Source: Candidatus Aminicenantota bacterium (GTDB taxonomy: Bacteria > Acidobacteriota > Aminicenantia > Aminicenantales > UBA8522). From it: a stretch of DNA of 34,049 nucleotides. The notes under the pieces were generated by a model. The model saw nothing but the letters and a program-made list of their open reading frames with translations. It had not been told where the DNA came from and ran no database searches. The stretch is taken from positions 1-34,049 of the forward strand of contig JAFNEO010000012.1 of the NCBI GenBank assembly GCA_017886205.1, read 5' to 3'. The translations under genes and the position numbers were made by a program. Shown in pieces: positions 23,897-32,342 of this stretch. Every line of letters begins with the position of its first letter. The first letter of the stretch is position 1.

Positions 23897-26029
23897 ATGC
23901 TTATGGATGCAGCGGTCCGACGAATTATGGCCTGGGGGACCCTCATTCTCTCTCTCTGTCTGTTGGGTCCGGCCGCGCTGGCCTCGAAAAAGGACTCCCC
24001 TAATGTTCTTCTTATCACCATCGATACGCTCCGGCCGGACCGGCTGAGCTGTTACGGGAGTTCCCGCCTCCAGACGCCCAACATCGACGGCCTGGCCAAG
24101 AGGGGAGCGCTGTTCAGCCGGGCCTTTTCCCATAACCCCATCACTCTGGCCGCGCACGTCAATATTCTCCTCGGGCTGACTCCTCCCGCTCACGGTGTCC
24201 ACGACAACTCGAACTTCATCGTCCGGGATGAATTCACGACCCTGGCGGAATGGCTCAAAAAGGCCGGCTACGAAACCGCCGCGATCATCGGCGCTTTCCC
24301 GCTCGATTCCCGTTTCGGCCTGGCCCAGGGCTTCGACCTCTATGACGACAACTACGGCGCGCAGGACCCGGAGGCTATGTCATTCGTGGAGAGGAGGGCC
24401 GAAGAAGTGGTGGACAAAGCCATCGGGTGGCTCGATGGCCGGAGCGGGCCGTGGTTCCTCTGGATCCATCTCTTTGACCCCCACCAGCGCTACAGCCCGC
24501 CCGAACCGTTCCTGAGCCGGTTCAAGGACGACCCCTACTCGGGAGAGGTCGCTTATGTCGACCAAGCGCTGGGCAAGCTGTTGTCGAGCATCGAGGCGAA
24601 AGGATTAGGGCCGAAGACCATCACGATCATTACCGGAGACCATGGCGAATCCCTGGGCGAGCACGGCGAGACGACCCACGGCTACTTCGCCTACAACGCC
24701 ACGCTCTGGATTCCCCTGATCATCGCGGTTCCCGGCGCCAAGCCCTTGACGGTTTCGTCCAATGTCGGCCATGTCGATATCTTTCCCACGGTCTGCGATC
24801 TTCTAGGCCTGGAGAAACCGTCGCCTCTCCACGGCCGGTCGCTCATCCCTCTCCTCGAAGGCAAAAAGCTGCCCGAGCGGGACATCTATTTCGAAGCTCT
24901 GACGGCGTACTGCAACCGAGGGTGGGCACCGCTCAGGGGTTTCATCTCCGGGAGCGGGAGCAGCAAGTTTATGGAGTCGCCCCTGCCCGAGCTCTACGAC
25001 CTGGAAAAAGACTTTGAGGAGACCCGAAGCCTGGCTGAAAGTCAGAACGTGAAGCCGCAGCGGGACCGTTTTAATAAGCTTTTTGCCGGCCTGGCCATTG
25101 CCGGCGCGGAGAAAGCCCGCCAGCAAATGGACGCCGAAACACGGGAGAAACTCCGCTCGCTCGGCTACCTGGCCTCCCCTCAAACCAAGGTGAAGACCGA
25201 GTTCACAGCCGCCGACGACCTCAAGACCCTCCTCCCTTACCACACGAAATGGATGCAGGCCACGGTGGCCCAGCAGAGCGGCCGGCTCGAGGAAGCGATG
25301 ACGCTTCTCCGGGAGATCATCGCCGAGAGGAAAGACTTCGACCTGGCCTACACCTACCTGGCGAACTACCTCAAAGAGGCGGGGAGGAGAGCCGCGGCGG
25401 TCGAAGTCCTCAAGGAAGCCCTGGAAGCCAACCCCGAGAGCGTCCGGCTGATCACCGCTTATGGGATTACTCTGGTCGAGGAGGGGAGACCCGAGGAGGC
25501 CATCGGCATTCTCAAGCGCGGGATCGCCCTCATCGATTACGACCCGGAGAACTGGAACTATCTCGGGGTGGCCTACTGGAACATGGGCCGGTTCGACGAT
25601 GCACTCAGCGCCTATGAAAAAGCACTCTCGCTCGACCAGAACAACCCGATCGTCTTCAACAACATTGGCACGCTTCATCTCTCGATGTACCTCAAGAACA
25701 AGGACGCCGGCGATCTCAGCAAGGCCGTTAAGAGCCTGAACGAAGCCATCCGGCTCGACCCGCGCTATGCGTCCGCCCAGAACGGTCTGGGCATGGCCTT
25801 GAAAATGCAGGGTGACATGGCAGGTGCCATCGAGGCCTGGAAGAAGGCTGTCGAGCTGAAGCCGGACTTCGGATATCCCCTCTACAACCTCGGGTTGACC
25901 TATCTGGCGATGGGCAACAAACCCGAGGCGCTCGGCTATTTCTTGCGCTATAAAGAAAAGAATTATAGCACCCTCCCTTCGGGGGAGAAGGCCAAACTCG
26001 ACCGCCTCATCGAGAGTTGCCGGGAGTAA
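23897..26029 (+). CDS. Sulfatase/alkaline-phosphatase-fold protein fused to TPR repeats, Thr at the nucleophile position
   Basis: A 710-residue protein with a signal sequence (MAWGTLILSLCLLGPAALAS) and then the sulfatase fold: VLLITIDTLRPDRLSCYG (metal Asp), PNIDGLAKRGALF, NPITLAAHVNILLGLTPPAH, WFLWIHLFDPHQRYSPPE, TIITGDHGESLGEHGETTHG (metal Asp-His) and DIFPTVCDLLG. In true sulfatases the modified residue lies in (C/S)xPSR; here the aligned stretch is T83-LAAH, so no formylglycine can form and Thr would be the nucleophile, as in phospho-transfer members of the superfamily. From ~440 to 700 there are several TPRs. Start 23897 has AGAGGA 9 nt ahead; 23903 and 23927 are alternatives. Substrate unknown; it follows a glycosidase, so a modified surface glycan is possible. 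Confidence 0.8.
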   Translation: MLMDAAVRRIMAWGTLILSLCLLGPAALASKKDSPNVLLITIDTLRPDRLSCYGSSRLQTPNIDGLAKRGALFSRAFSHNPITLAAHVNILLGLTPPAHGVHDNSNFIVRDEFTTLAEWLKKAGYETAAIIGAFPLDSRFGLAQGFDLYDDNYGAQDPEAMSFVERRAEEVVDKAIGWLDGRSGPWFLWIHLFDPHQRYSPPEPFLSRFKDDPYSGEVAYVDQALGKLLSSIEAKGLGPKTITIITGDHGESLGEHGETTHGYFAYNATLWIPLIIAVPGAKPLTVSSNVGHVDIFPTVCDLLGLEKPSPLHGRSLIPLLEGKKLPERDIYFEALTAYCNRGWAPLRGFISGSGSSKFMESPLPELYDLEKDFEETRSLAESQNVKPQRDRFNKLFAGLAIAGAEKARQQMDAETREKLRSLGYLASPQTKVKTEFTAADDLKTLLPYHTKWMQATVAQQSGRLEEAMTLLREIIAERKDFDLAYTYLANYLKEAGRRAAAVEVLKEALEANPESVRLITAYGITLVEEGRPEEAIGILKRGIALIDYDPENWNYLGVAYWNMGRFDDALSAYEKALSLDQNNPIVFNNIGTLHLSMYLKNKDAGDLSKAVKSLNEAIRLDPRYASAQNGLGMALKMQGDMAGAIEAWKKAVELKPDFGYPLYNLGLTYLAMGNKPEALGYFLRYKEKNYSTLPSGEKAKLDRLIESCRE

Positions 26030-26032
26030 GAA

Positions 26033-26071
26033 ATATCCAAATAAATGGATACCATCCAATAAGTTGGATAT
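26033..26071 (+). promoter_or_regulatory. Double dyad, operator or enhancer-site candidate
   Basis: Nested palindromes: ATATCCAA (26033-26040) pairs with TTGGATAT (26064-26071); inside are TATCCA-N6-TGGATA (26034-26051) and ATCCAA-N4-TTGGAT (26054-26069). The repeated (T)ATCCA/TGGAT(A) half-site looks like binding for a dimeric regulator. It lies about 108-145 nt upstream of the start predicted from the sigma-54-like promoter, the usual place for enhancer-binding proteins. It also sits 4 nt after the sulfatase stop but has no T run to act as a terminator. Confidence 0.4.
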
Positions 26072-26152
26072 CCGACTTCTTCGTCCTTCCCGATTCATTA
26101 TCTAAATAGCTGAAATTATTATATTTCCATATTCTGATTCTGGCCACAGTAT

Positions 26153-26168
26153 TGGCATAAATATTGCA
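26153..26168 (+). promoter_or_regulatory. Sigma-54-like -24/-12 promoter of the TonB receptor locus
   Basis: TGGCAT-N5-TTGCA with GG (26154-26155) and GC (26166-26167) exactly 12 nt apart, one base from the consensus TGGCAC-N5-TTGCA. RNA would start near 26179. The DNA between it and the dyads at 26033-26071 is AT-rich. No sigma-54 or enhancer-binding protein gene is in the window, and a sigma-70 reading (TTGCAA, 17 nt, TAATGG) is much poorer. Confidence 0.42.
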
Positions 26169-26203
26169 ATATTTTGGGCAGGCGCTTAATGGAAAATCTT
26201 TGG

Positions 26204-26270
26204 AAGGAGGTGAGAAAGGGGAAACCTCATTTTCTCGATTGTCACAAGGCTGAGTGAGGCAGCTCACTCA
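26204..26270 (+). promoter_or_regulatory. Structured leader of the TonB receptor mRNA
   Basis: AAGGAGGTGA at 26204-26213 is a full match to an anti-Shine-Dalgarno complement but has no ATG, GTG or TTG at working distance and lies 114 nt before the receptor start. GAGGT (26207-26211) can pair with ACCTC (26224-26228), or GAGAAA (26212-26217) with TTTCTC (26231-26236); the two folds interlock. Then TGAGTGAG and CTCACTCA (26251-26258, 26263-26270) form a perfect 8 bp stem with loop GCAG. No T run follows. The rest of 26030-26326 holds no gene that I can support. Confidence 0.3.
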
Positions 26271-26326
26271 AGGGAATGGATCTTCTAAGATGCCCCGCCC
26301 AACGGCGCGGGCAAGAGGAGAGTGAA

Positions 26327-29188
26327 TTGAAGAAAACCCTAGTTTTAATCTCCTTAATTGCCCTTCTCGGTGCTTTTTCCTACGCTCAGGAATTCGGCAG
26401 CGTGAAGGGAACCGTCACGGACCAGGAAGGGAACCCCCTCCCGGGCGTATCCGTCACCCTCACCGGCGGCAAGATCTCCCCGATGACGGTTACGACCTCG
26501 GAGAGAGGAAACTTTCGGTTTGTCAGCCTCCCTGTGGGCTTCGACTACACCGTCAAGTTCGAGCTCCAGGGGTTTAGGACCGTGATCCATGAGAAGCAGG
26601 TCATCTCCTACGGCCGCGACATTAACTTCGACATCAAGATGGAGCAGGCCGCGCTCGAAGAGAGCGTCACGGTCGTCGGCCAATCCCCGGTCATCGACAC
26701 CAAGAGAACCCAGGTCGGCGTCAACATCACAGAGCAGATGCTCATGAGCCTCCCGACCTCCCGGAACCCCTGGGTCCTGATGGCCCTAGCCCCGGGAATG
26801 ATGATCGACCGTGAGGACGTCGGCGGCTCCGATGCCGGACAGCAGTCGTCCTACTACGGCCACGGCTCCTCCGGCGGCGACGCCACCTGGAACGTCGACG
26901 GCGCCAACATCACCGACAATTCGGCCCTGGGAGCAGCGCCCGCCTACCTCAACATGTCCAGCTTCGACGAGATCCAGATCAACTACGGCAATAACGACAT
27001 CAAGACCCAGACCGGCGGTGTCCAGGTCAACCTAATCACCAAGAGAGGCGGCAATAATTACACCGGCAGCTTTTACCTGGATGCCGAGGACAAGAACTGG
27101 CAGTCCTCAAACTTGACGGACGATCTCATTTCCTACGGGTACAAGGGCGCCGGTATCAACAAGGTTTACCTCTACGGCGCCAATTTCGGCGGCCCGATCA
27201 TCCGGGACAAAGCCTGGTTCTACGGCTCTTACGGAATCCAGGATATCGGCACCGTCACCCTGGCCGGGACACAGGACAACACCTGGCTCCAGTCCGGGTA
27301 TGCCAGGCTCGACCTCCAGCTGATCAGCCAGCTCCGGATGAACTTCTTCTATGAGTACGACAGCAAGATCAAGAACGGCCGGACCAACTGGGGAGCCACC
27401 ATGCAGGGGCCCGAAACGGTCTGGGATCAGACCGGCCCGACCCCGATCTACAAGGCAGAGGCCGACCTGACCCTGGGCAACCTTTACCTCAACGCCAAGG
27501 CCGTTTACAACCACAACACCTTCTATCTCCTGCCCAGGCTGGGGAAGCGCACTTCGGACGGAACCGGCCCCTTAACCGTCTACACCTATTATCCGGAGTT
27601 CTATGCGTCGGGCAACATCGCCGACTACGGGACCGTCCGGCCGCAGACGAACTTCAACCTCAACGGAAACCTGTTCGTCGAAGATGTCCTCGGCGGCGAC
27701 CATGAGTTCAAGTTCGGCGCCGACTATGTCAAGGCTCAGGTCTCGAGCTTTTCCCTCTATGAAGCCAATCTGGTTATCGCCGAGTATTCGCCGACCTGGA
27801 CGGAAGCCTGGGTCATCAGGGACTACTACAACAACTTCCAATTCAACCGCTACTCCGTTTTCGCCCAGGACACCATCACTTGGGGCCGGCTATCAATAAA
27901 CATCGGTCTCCGCTATGACCAAGAATCTTCTATCGTCGCCAACGTCAACCAGCCGGCCGCTCCTTTCCTGTCCAAATACCTGGTGAACCTTAAGGTCGAC
28001 AAGTTCGACCCCGGCATGAAGTCCAAGATCCTGTCCCCGCGGTTCAGCCTGATCTATGACCTCTTCGGCGACGGCAAGAGCGTCGCCAAGCTCAACATCG
28101 CCCGGTACGGCACCCAGACCGGTTACGAATTCGCCGGCCACCTCAACCCTGTTCCCTGGGCTGAGATCGACATCCGATGGATAGATTCAAGCGGAGACGG
28201 GCGGGTCCAGGAGAACGAGCTCGTCGGATCAAACGGGCTGGGCCCGGACGACATCTCCGGCTGGTCCTGGTACGGCTATTTCGACCCCGACAACCCCAGC
28301 CTTGCGAAATCGACAAACCAATATGATCCTGACTACAAGACCCCGCTCCTGGATGAGATTTCGTTGTCTTTCGAGCAGGAGATCATGGCCGATTTCGCGA
28401 TCCGGCTCGAAGGCTTCTACAAAGTACGCCACCGCTTTATCTGGGACAAGGGCATCTTTAGCGACGGCTCCATCGAGACACCCGACAACTGGTTCCTGTC
28501 GGGAACCGAACCCGAAACCGGCGCGCCCTATTATGACCGCTATGAGTGGCCGATCGGCTCCTACCGGACCAACGCCAACAATGCCAGAGAAAAGTACCTG
28601 GCGGGCGAGATCGTCCTCAGGAAGAGGCTCTCCCACCGCTGGATGCTCGACGGCTCCTTCACCCTGAGCAGCTGGAAGTACTACTACAACGGCGACTACA
28701 ACTTCGACATAACCAACCACCCGTTCTATGACGGCGGAGTCATCGCGCCCCAGTCCGGAGGCTCCGGCATCACCAATGTGTTCGTCAACGCGCCCTGGAT
28801 GGCCAAGCTCACCGGCCTCTACCAGCTCCCCTATGGCATCAACATCGCTGGCACCTTCATCGCCCGGTCCGGTTACGTTGTTCCGCCCTTCGCCCAGATC
28901 TACCGGGACAATGTCGGCTGGACGAACATGTACGCCAACGAGAAGGGCAACGTCGGCAAGTTCGGCGACACCCGCCTCCCCAACTTCTTCGAGCTCAACG
29001 CCCGCATCGAGAAGATGTTCAACATCACCGACACCATGACCGTGACCGTGGCCGCCGATGCCTTCAACGCCTTCAACGCCAACACCACGCTGTCCGAGCA
29101 AGCCCGGCTCACCTCAGCCGTGTACGGCAGAACCCTGCGCATCATCAACCCCAGAGTGTTCCGGTTCGGCGTCCGGTTCAACTTCTAA
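26327..29188 (+). CDS. Oar-like TonB-dependent outer-membrane receptor with carboxypeptidase-regulatory N-terminus
   Basis: A 953-residue protein. The TTG at 26327, with AGAGGAG about 7 nt before it, gives a clean signal peptide (KKTLVLISLIALLGAFSYA, then QEF); the ATG at 26276 would bury it. Residues ~24-105 are a CarboxypepD_reg domain (GSVKGTVTDQEGNPLPGVSV). The plug follows (VVGQSPVIDTKRTQVGVNIT, NVDGANITDN, IQINYGNNDIKTQTGGVQVN), then a large beta-barrel ending in FRFGVRFNF, with terminal Phe as for BAM insertion. Residues 620-631 (DSSGDGRVQENE) form a complete EF-hand-type calcium loop. Acidobacterial genomes carry many such receptors, probably for peptides or glycans; no SusD-like partner is adjacent. 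A strong terminator follows 26 nt later. Confidence 0.9.
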   Translation: MKKTLVLISLIALLGAFSYAQEFGSVKGTVTDQEGNPLPGVSVTLTGGKISPMTVTTSERGNFRFVSLPVGFDYTVKFELQGFRTVIHEKQVISYGRDINFDIKMEQAALEESVTVVGQSPVIDTKRTQVGVNITEQMLMSLPTSRNPWVLMALAPGMMIDREDVGGSDAGQQSSYYGHGSSGGDATWNVDGANITDNSALGAAPAYLNMSSFDEIQINYGNNDIKTQTGGVQVNLITKRGGNNYTGSFYLDAEDKNWQSSNLTDDLISYGYKGAGINKVYLYGANFGGPIIRDKAWFYGSYGIQDIGTVTLAGTQDNTWLQSGYARLDLQLISQLRMNFFYEYDSKIKNGRTNWGATMQGPETVWDQTGPTPIYKAEADLTLGNLYLNAKAVYNHNTFYLLPRLGKRTSDGTGPLTVYTYYPEFYASGNIADYGTVRPQTNFNLNGNLFVEDVLGGDHEFKFGADYVKAQVSSFSLYEANLVIAEYSPTWTEAWVIRDYYNNFQFNRYSVFAQDTITWGRLSINIGLRYDQESSIVANVNQPAAPFLSKYLVNLKVDKFDPGMKSKILSPRFSLIYDLFGDGKSVAKLNIARYGTQTGYEFAGHLNPVPWAEIDIRWIDSSGDGRVQENELVGSNGLGPDDISGWSWYGYFDPDNPSLAKSTNQYDPDYKTPLLDEISLSFEQEIMADFAIRLEGFYKVRHRFIWDKGIFSDGSIETPDNWFLSGTEPETGAPYYDRYEWPIGSYRTNANNAREKYLAGEIVLRKRLSHRWMLDGSFTLSSWKYYYNGDYNFDITNHPFYDGGVIAPQSGGSGITNVFVNAPWMAKLTGLYQLPYGINIAGTFIARSGYVVPPFAQIYRDNVGWTNMYANEKGNVGKFGDTRLPNFFELNARIEKMFNITDTMTVTVAADAFNAFNANTTLSEQARLTSAVYGRTLRIINPRVFRFGVRFNF

Positions 29189-29210
29189 GCAGTCGCCCAA
29201 GCACGAGTTC

Positions 29211-29248
29211 AAAGCCCCTTCCGGTATCCCCGGAAGGGGCTTTTTTTT
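29211..29248 (+). terminator. Intrinsic terminator after the TonB receptor gene
   Basis: GCCCCTTCCGG (29214-29224) and CCGGAAGGGGC (29230-29240) make a perfect 11 bp stem with a 5 nt loop, followed by eight T (29241-29248); AAA at 29211-29213 extends the pairing. It separates the receptor from the following TPR-GWxTD pair. Confidence 0.93.
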
Positions 29249-29274
29249 GCCCGATTTCCTTTTGGGATGCGGAG

Positions 29275-29283
29275 TGATAGAAT
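29275..29283 (+). promoter_or_regulatory. Extended -10-like element for the TPR-GWxTD pair
   Basis: TGATAGAAT directly after the terminator, identical to the element at 23888-23896. The -35 is poor. A start near 29290 would leave a 22 nt leader with ACGAGGAG ahead of the ATG at 29312, so the layout is workable. Confidence 0.4.
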
Positions 29284-29311
29284 AAGAAGCTAAAGACACG
29301 AGGAGTGCGCG

Positions 29312-30238
29312 ATGAGGATAAAAAGAACCGGCCTAATAGTTTTAGGCATGCTTATTACTTTCTCTCTCCTCCAGGCCCAGAGCTGGAAAGGGCTGGGGCG
29401 TCTCAAGGGCGTCGTCGTCGACCAGGACGGCCAGCCCATCGAAGGCGTCAAGGTCAAGCTCTACTCCGCTCGTGGGCAATCCGGGTTTGAGGTCACGACG
29501 GACGCCAATGGCGAGTGGTTCGCCAACTACATCCGGGGAGGCGGCTGGGACATCGATTTCGAAAAGACGGGCTATATGCCAGAGAAACTCAGCACCAACA
29601 TCCCGGAGATCACCAAGAATCCGCCCATCCGGATCCAGCTCCAGAAGGTGGAGGGCCCGTTGCTCTCGGATGAGGTCAAGGCCGAGCTCAGCGAGGGCAA
29701 CAAACTCTTCGAGGAGAAAAACTACGAGGTCGCCATCGCCGCCTACCAGGACATCCTCGTCAAGAACCCTGACCTCACCATCGTCAATCTCAACATCGGG
29801 AATTGTTATTTCGAGCTCCAGAAATACGACTTGGCTGAAGAGGCCTATAAGAAAGTACTCGAGAAGGACCCGAAGAACGCCGAGGCCATGCTCCTTATCG
29901 GAAACTGCTACTCGAACAGGGGTGATAATGACAAAGCCATGGAGTGGTACGGCCAGATCGAGTTCGAGAAAATTCGGGATCAGATGGTCCTGTTCAACAT
30001 CGGGTCGAAGTTTCATGGCCAGTCGAAATTCGATGAGGCCCTGAAGTACTACCGTCAAGCCGTCGAGATCCAACCCGACTTCACCGACGCCATCTACCAG
30101 CTCGGGCTGACCCATCTGGCCATGAGTAGCTACAAGGAAGCCATCGGTGTTTTCGAGGAATATTTAAAGTACGACCCCGATTCCGAACGGGCCGGCCAGG
30201 TCAAAGGCTTCATCGAGTTCCTGAAGACCAAGATCTAG
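29312..30238 (+). CDS. Exported carboxypeptidase-regulatory/TPR protein
   Basis: A 308-residue protein. The N-terminus (IKRTGLIVLGMLITFSLLQA, then QS) is a signal peptide. Residues ~29-110 form a CarboxypepD_reg beta-sandwich (GRLKGVVVDQDGQPIEGVKV, TTDANGEWFANYIRGGGWDI), the same domain type as at the front of the neighbouring receptor. Residues ~120-305 hold about five TPRs, e.g. EGNKLFEEKNYEVAIAAYQD, FELQKYDLAEEAYKKVLEKD and QSKFDEALKYYRQAVEIQPD. Such proteins bind partners rather than catalyse. GAGGAG is 8 nt ahead of the ATG. The next gene begins 22 nt after the stop and shares its direction, so the two are probably one operon and may form a periplasmic complex. Confidence 0.85.
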   Translation: MRIKRTGLIVLGMLITFSLLQAQSWKGLGRLKGVVVDQDGQPIEGVKVKLYSARGQSGFEVTTDANGEWFANYIRGGGWDIDFEKTGYMPEKLSTNIPEITKNPPIRIQLQKVEGPLLSDEVKAELSEGNKLFEEKNYEVAIAAYQDILVKNPDLTIVNLNIGNCYFELQKYDLAEEAYKKVLEKDPKNAEAMLLIGNCYSNRGDNDKAMEWYGQIEFEKIRDQMVLFNIGSKFHGQSKFDEALKYYRQAVEIQPDFTDAIYQLGLTHLAMSSYKEAIGVFEEYLKYDPDSERAGQVKGFIEFLKTKI

Positions 30239-30260
30239 CCGGAGTCCAGGACAGTCCATT

Positions 30261-32342
30261 ATGAAACGAAATCGCCTGGGGTCGGCTTTGCTGGCCTCCG
30301 CCCTCCTCGCCGGGTCGCTTTCCGGCCGGCAGCTCCGCGAGAAAGACCTTTCCCAGCCTTACCAGGACTGGCTGAAACTGGTGAGCTACATCGTCCTGCC
30401 CGTGGAGAAGGAGGTCTTCTTGAAGTTGACCTCGGACCGGGAACGGGACATCTTCATCGAATCGTTCTGGAGGCAGCGGGATCCGACTCCCGGGACTCCC
30501 CAGAACGAGTTCAAGGATGAACACATCAAGCGCTTTAGTTATGCGAACTCTTTTTTTCACCGGGGAACGCCCCGGGAAGGCTGGATGACGGATATGGGCC
30601 GGATGCACATCATCCTCGGCGCCCCGACCTCGATCGAACGCTTCGAAGGGATGTCCGGCATCCATCCCTGCCAGGTTTGGTATTATTACGGCGACAAGAC
30701 TAAAGGCCTGCCGGCCTTTTTCGCCGTGGTTTTTTTTAAGCGCGGAGGATCCGGGGAATTTAAGCTCTATAACCAACTGTCCGACAGCCCGCTGAGTTTG
30801 CTCGTGGATACCAAGGGGGTCGATGTCACCGACTACCAGGCCATGTATGACAAGATCAAAGAGCAGGCCCCGACCCTGGCCGGTGTCTCCATCTCCATGA
30901 TCCCGGGACAGTTTCCTTATAACTTCGTCCCCTCTCCCCAGAACAACTTCATCATGGCCAGTATCGTGGACTCTCCCAAGAAAAACATCAGCTCCGCTTA
31001 CGCCACCCATTTCCTTACCTTGAAGGGTATCGTCAGCACGGAATATCTGACCAACTACATCGAAAGCACCGCCGCAGTCGCCCTGGCCAAAGACCCCCTT
31101 TTCGGGTTTACCTTCTGCCATTTCGCCCTCGCGCCAAAAACTATATCCATGGATTACTACGAACCCAAGAACCAGTATTTCTGTAACATCAAGATGGACG
31201 TGAGCCTGAGGGCGGGAGAGAAGATCATTTTCCAGTATTCCAAGGATTTCCCGGTCTATGTCCCTCCGGACAGGGTGGAAAACATCCGGGCGAACGGGAT
31301 CTCCTTCCAGGATTCCTTCCCGGTGATCGAAGGGAACTACGGCCTGACCGTACTTCTTCAAAACGCGGTGGGCAAGGAATTCACGGTCTCCGAGCGCACT
31401 ATCACGGTGGGCTCGACGTCCGACCTCCCTCAGATCACGGCGCCCATCCTGGGCTACGACTTCAAAACGGGCGCAAGCACGATGCACACGGCTTTCCAGT
31501 TCATGGAGCAACAGCTCCAGGTGGATCCCGCTGGGACTTTCTCTCCGAAGGATAAAGTCGCCTTCTACTTCAATGTCGTCAACCTGACCGAGGACCTGTG
31601 GCGGGACGGAGAAGTGGATATTCTGGTCCGCGGCCTCAGAGAGAAGGAGCCGATCCAGAAGAAGTTTAACCTGCGACTTCGCGATCAGCCGTTCCAGAGA
31701 ACACTCGGGTTCGCTCAAACCATCCCGGCCGGAGAGCTGTCTCCCGATTATTACGAGATTCGTCTCACCCTCAAGAACGGGAAAGAAGAACCGGCCGCGG
31801 AGTCCAATTCCCAGTTCATCATCTCTCCCCAGGGAGATGTCCCCCATCCTGTCACCATCTCCAAGGGTTTTCCTCTGGCCAACAGCTTTGTCTATTATTA
31901 CGGCCTGGCTCTCCAGTACGCCCAGACTGATAACCAGGCCCAGGCGGCGGCGAATTTTGAGAAGACGCTGGCGCTCAACCCCCAGTACTTCGAGGGAATC
32001 CTGGGCTTCGGGGAATTTCTTTTGAAGACGGGAAAGTATGACCGGGCCATGGAGATCATCGAAAACATAGCCGACGTGGAAGCGCACGGTTTCGACTATC
32101 GTCTTATCCGCGGTCGGGCGCTCGAAGGGAAGGGCGAATATGCCCCGGCCATCGCCGAACTCGTGGCGGCCAACAGGATCTACAATAGCGACACCAGGGT
32201 GCTCAATTCTTTAGGATTCTGCTATTACAAGACGGGTGAGAAAACGGGGGCGCTCGATGCCCTGAACGCTTCGCTCCGCCTCAACCCCGAGCAGAAGGAA
32301 ATCAAAGAACTTCTGGCGAAGGTCGAAAAAGAGTTGAAGTAA
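30261..32342 (+). CDS. GWxTD-domain protein with C-terminal TPRs
   Basis: A 693-residue exported protein; MKRNRLGSALLASALLAGSL is the signal sequence. Residues ~35-170 form the GWxTD domain: LTSDRERDIFIESFWRQRDP, then GWMTDMGRMHIILGAP (GWMTD at 107-111), and a WYYYGD block. A large strand-rich middle part (~180-535) is not assigned to a family. Residues ~540-690 contain TPRs (YYYGLALQYAQTDNQAQAAA, LLKTGKYDRAMEIIE, GEYAPAIAELVAAN, CYYKTGEKTGALDALNASLR). GWxTD proteins are frequent in Acidobacteriota and Bacteroidota-related lineages, with no settled function. GGAG lies about 15 nt before the ATG, so the ribosome site is weak and coupling to the preceding gene is likely. Its stop abuts the stop of the opposite gene without a spare base. 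Confidence 0.88.
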   Translation: MKRNRLGSALLASALLAGSLSGRQLREKDLSQPYQDWLKLVSYIVLPVEKEVFLKLTSDRERDIFIESFWRQRDPTPGTPQNEFKDEHIKRFSYANSFFHRGTPREGWMTDMGRMHIILGAPTSIERFEGMSGIHPCQVWYYYGDKTKGLPAFFAVVFFKRGGSGEFKLYNQLSDSPLSLLVDTKGVDVTDYQAMYDKIKEQAPTLAGVSISMIPGQFPYNFVPSPQNNFIMASIVDSPKKNISSAYATHFLTLKGIVSTEYLTNYIESTAAVALAKDPLFGFTFCHFALAPKTISMDYYEPKNQYFCNIKMDVSLRAGEKIIFQYSKDFPVYVPPDRVENIRANGISFQDSFPVIEGNYGLTVLLQNAVGKEFTVSERTITVGSTSDLPQITAPILGYDFKTGASTMHTAFQFMEQQLQVDPAGTFSPKDKVAFYFNVVNLTEDLWRDGEVDILVRGLREKEPIQKKFNLRLRDQPFQRTLGFAQTIPAGELSPDYYEIRLTLKNGKEEPAAESNSQFIISPQGDVPHPVTISKGFPLANSFVYYYGLALQYAQTDNQAQAAANFEKTLALNPQYFEGILGFGEFLLKTGKYDRAMEIIENIADVEAHGFDYRLIRGRALEGKGEYAPAIAELVAANRIYNSDTRVLNSLGFCYYKTGEKTGALDALNASLRLNPEQKEIKELLAKVEKELK

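Noticed and set aside
24128..24190. Formylglycine-type sulfatase active site
   Set aside because: The expected Cys or Ser in (C/S)xPSR is replaced by Thr in TLAAH, so the gene was not called an arylsulfatase.
26251..26270. Terminator of the sulfatase/TPR transcript
   Set aside because: The 8 bp TGAGTGAG/CTCACTCA stem is perfect but is followed by AAGGG, not by T residues, and lies after a promoter candidate, so it is described as leader structure.
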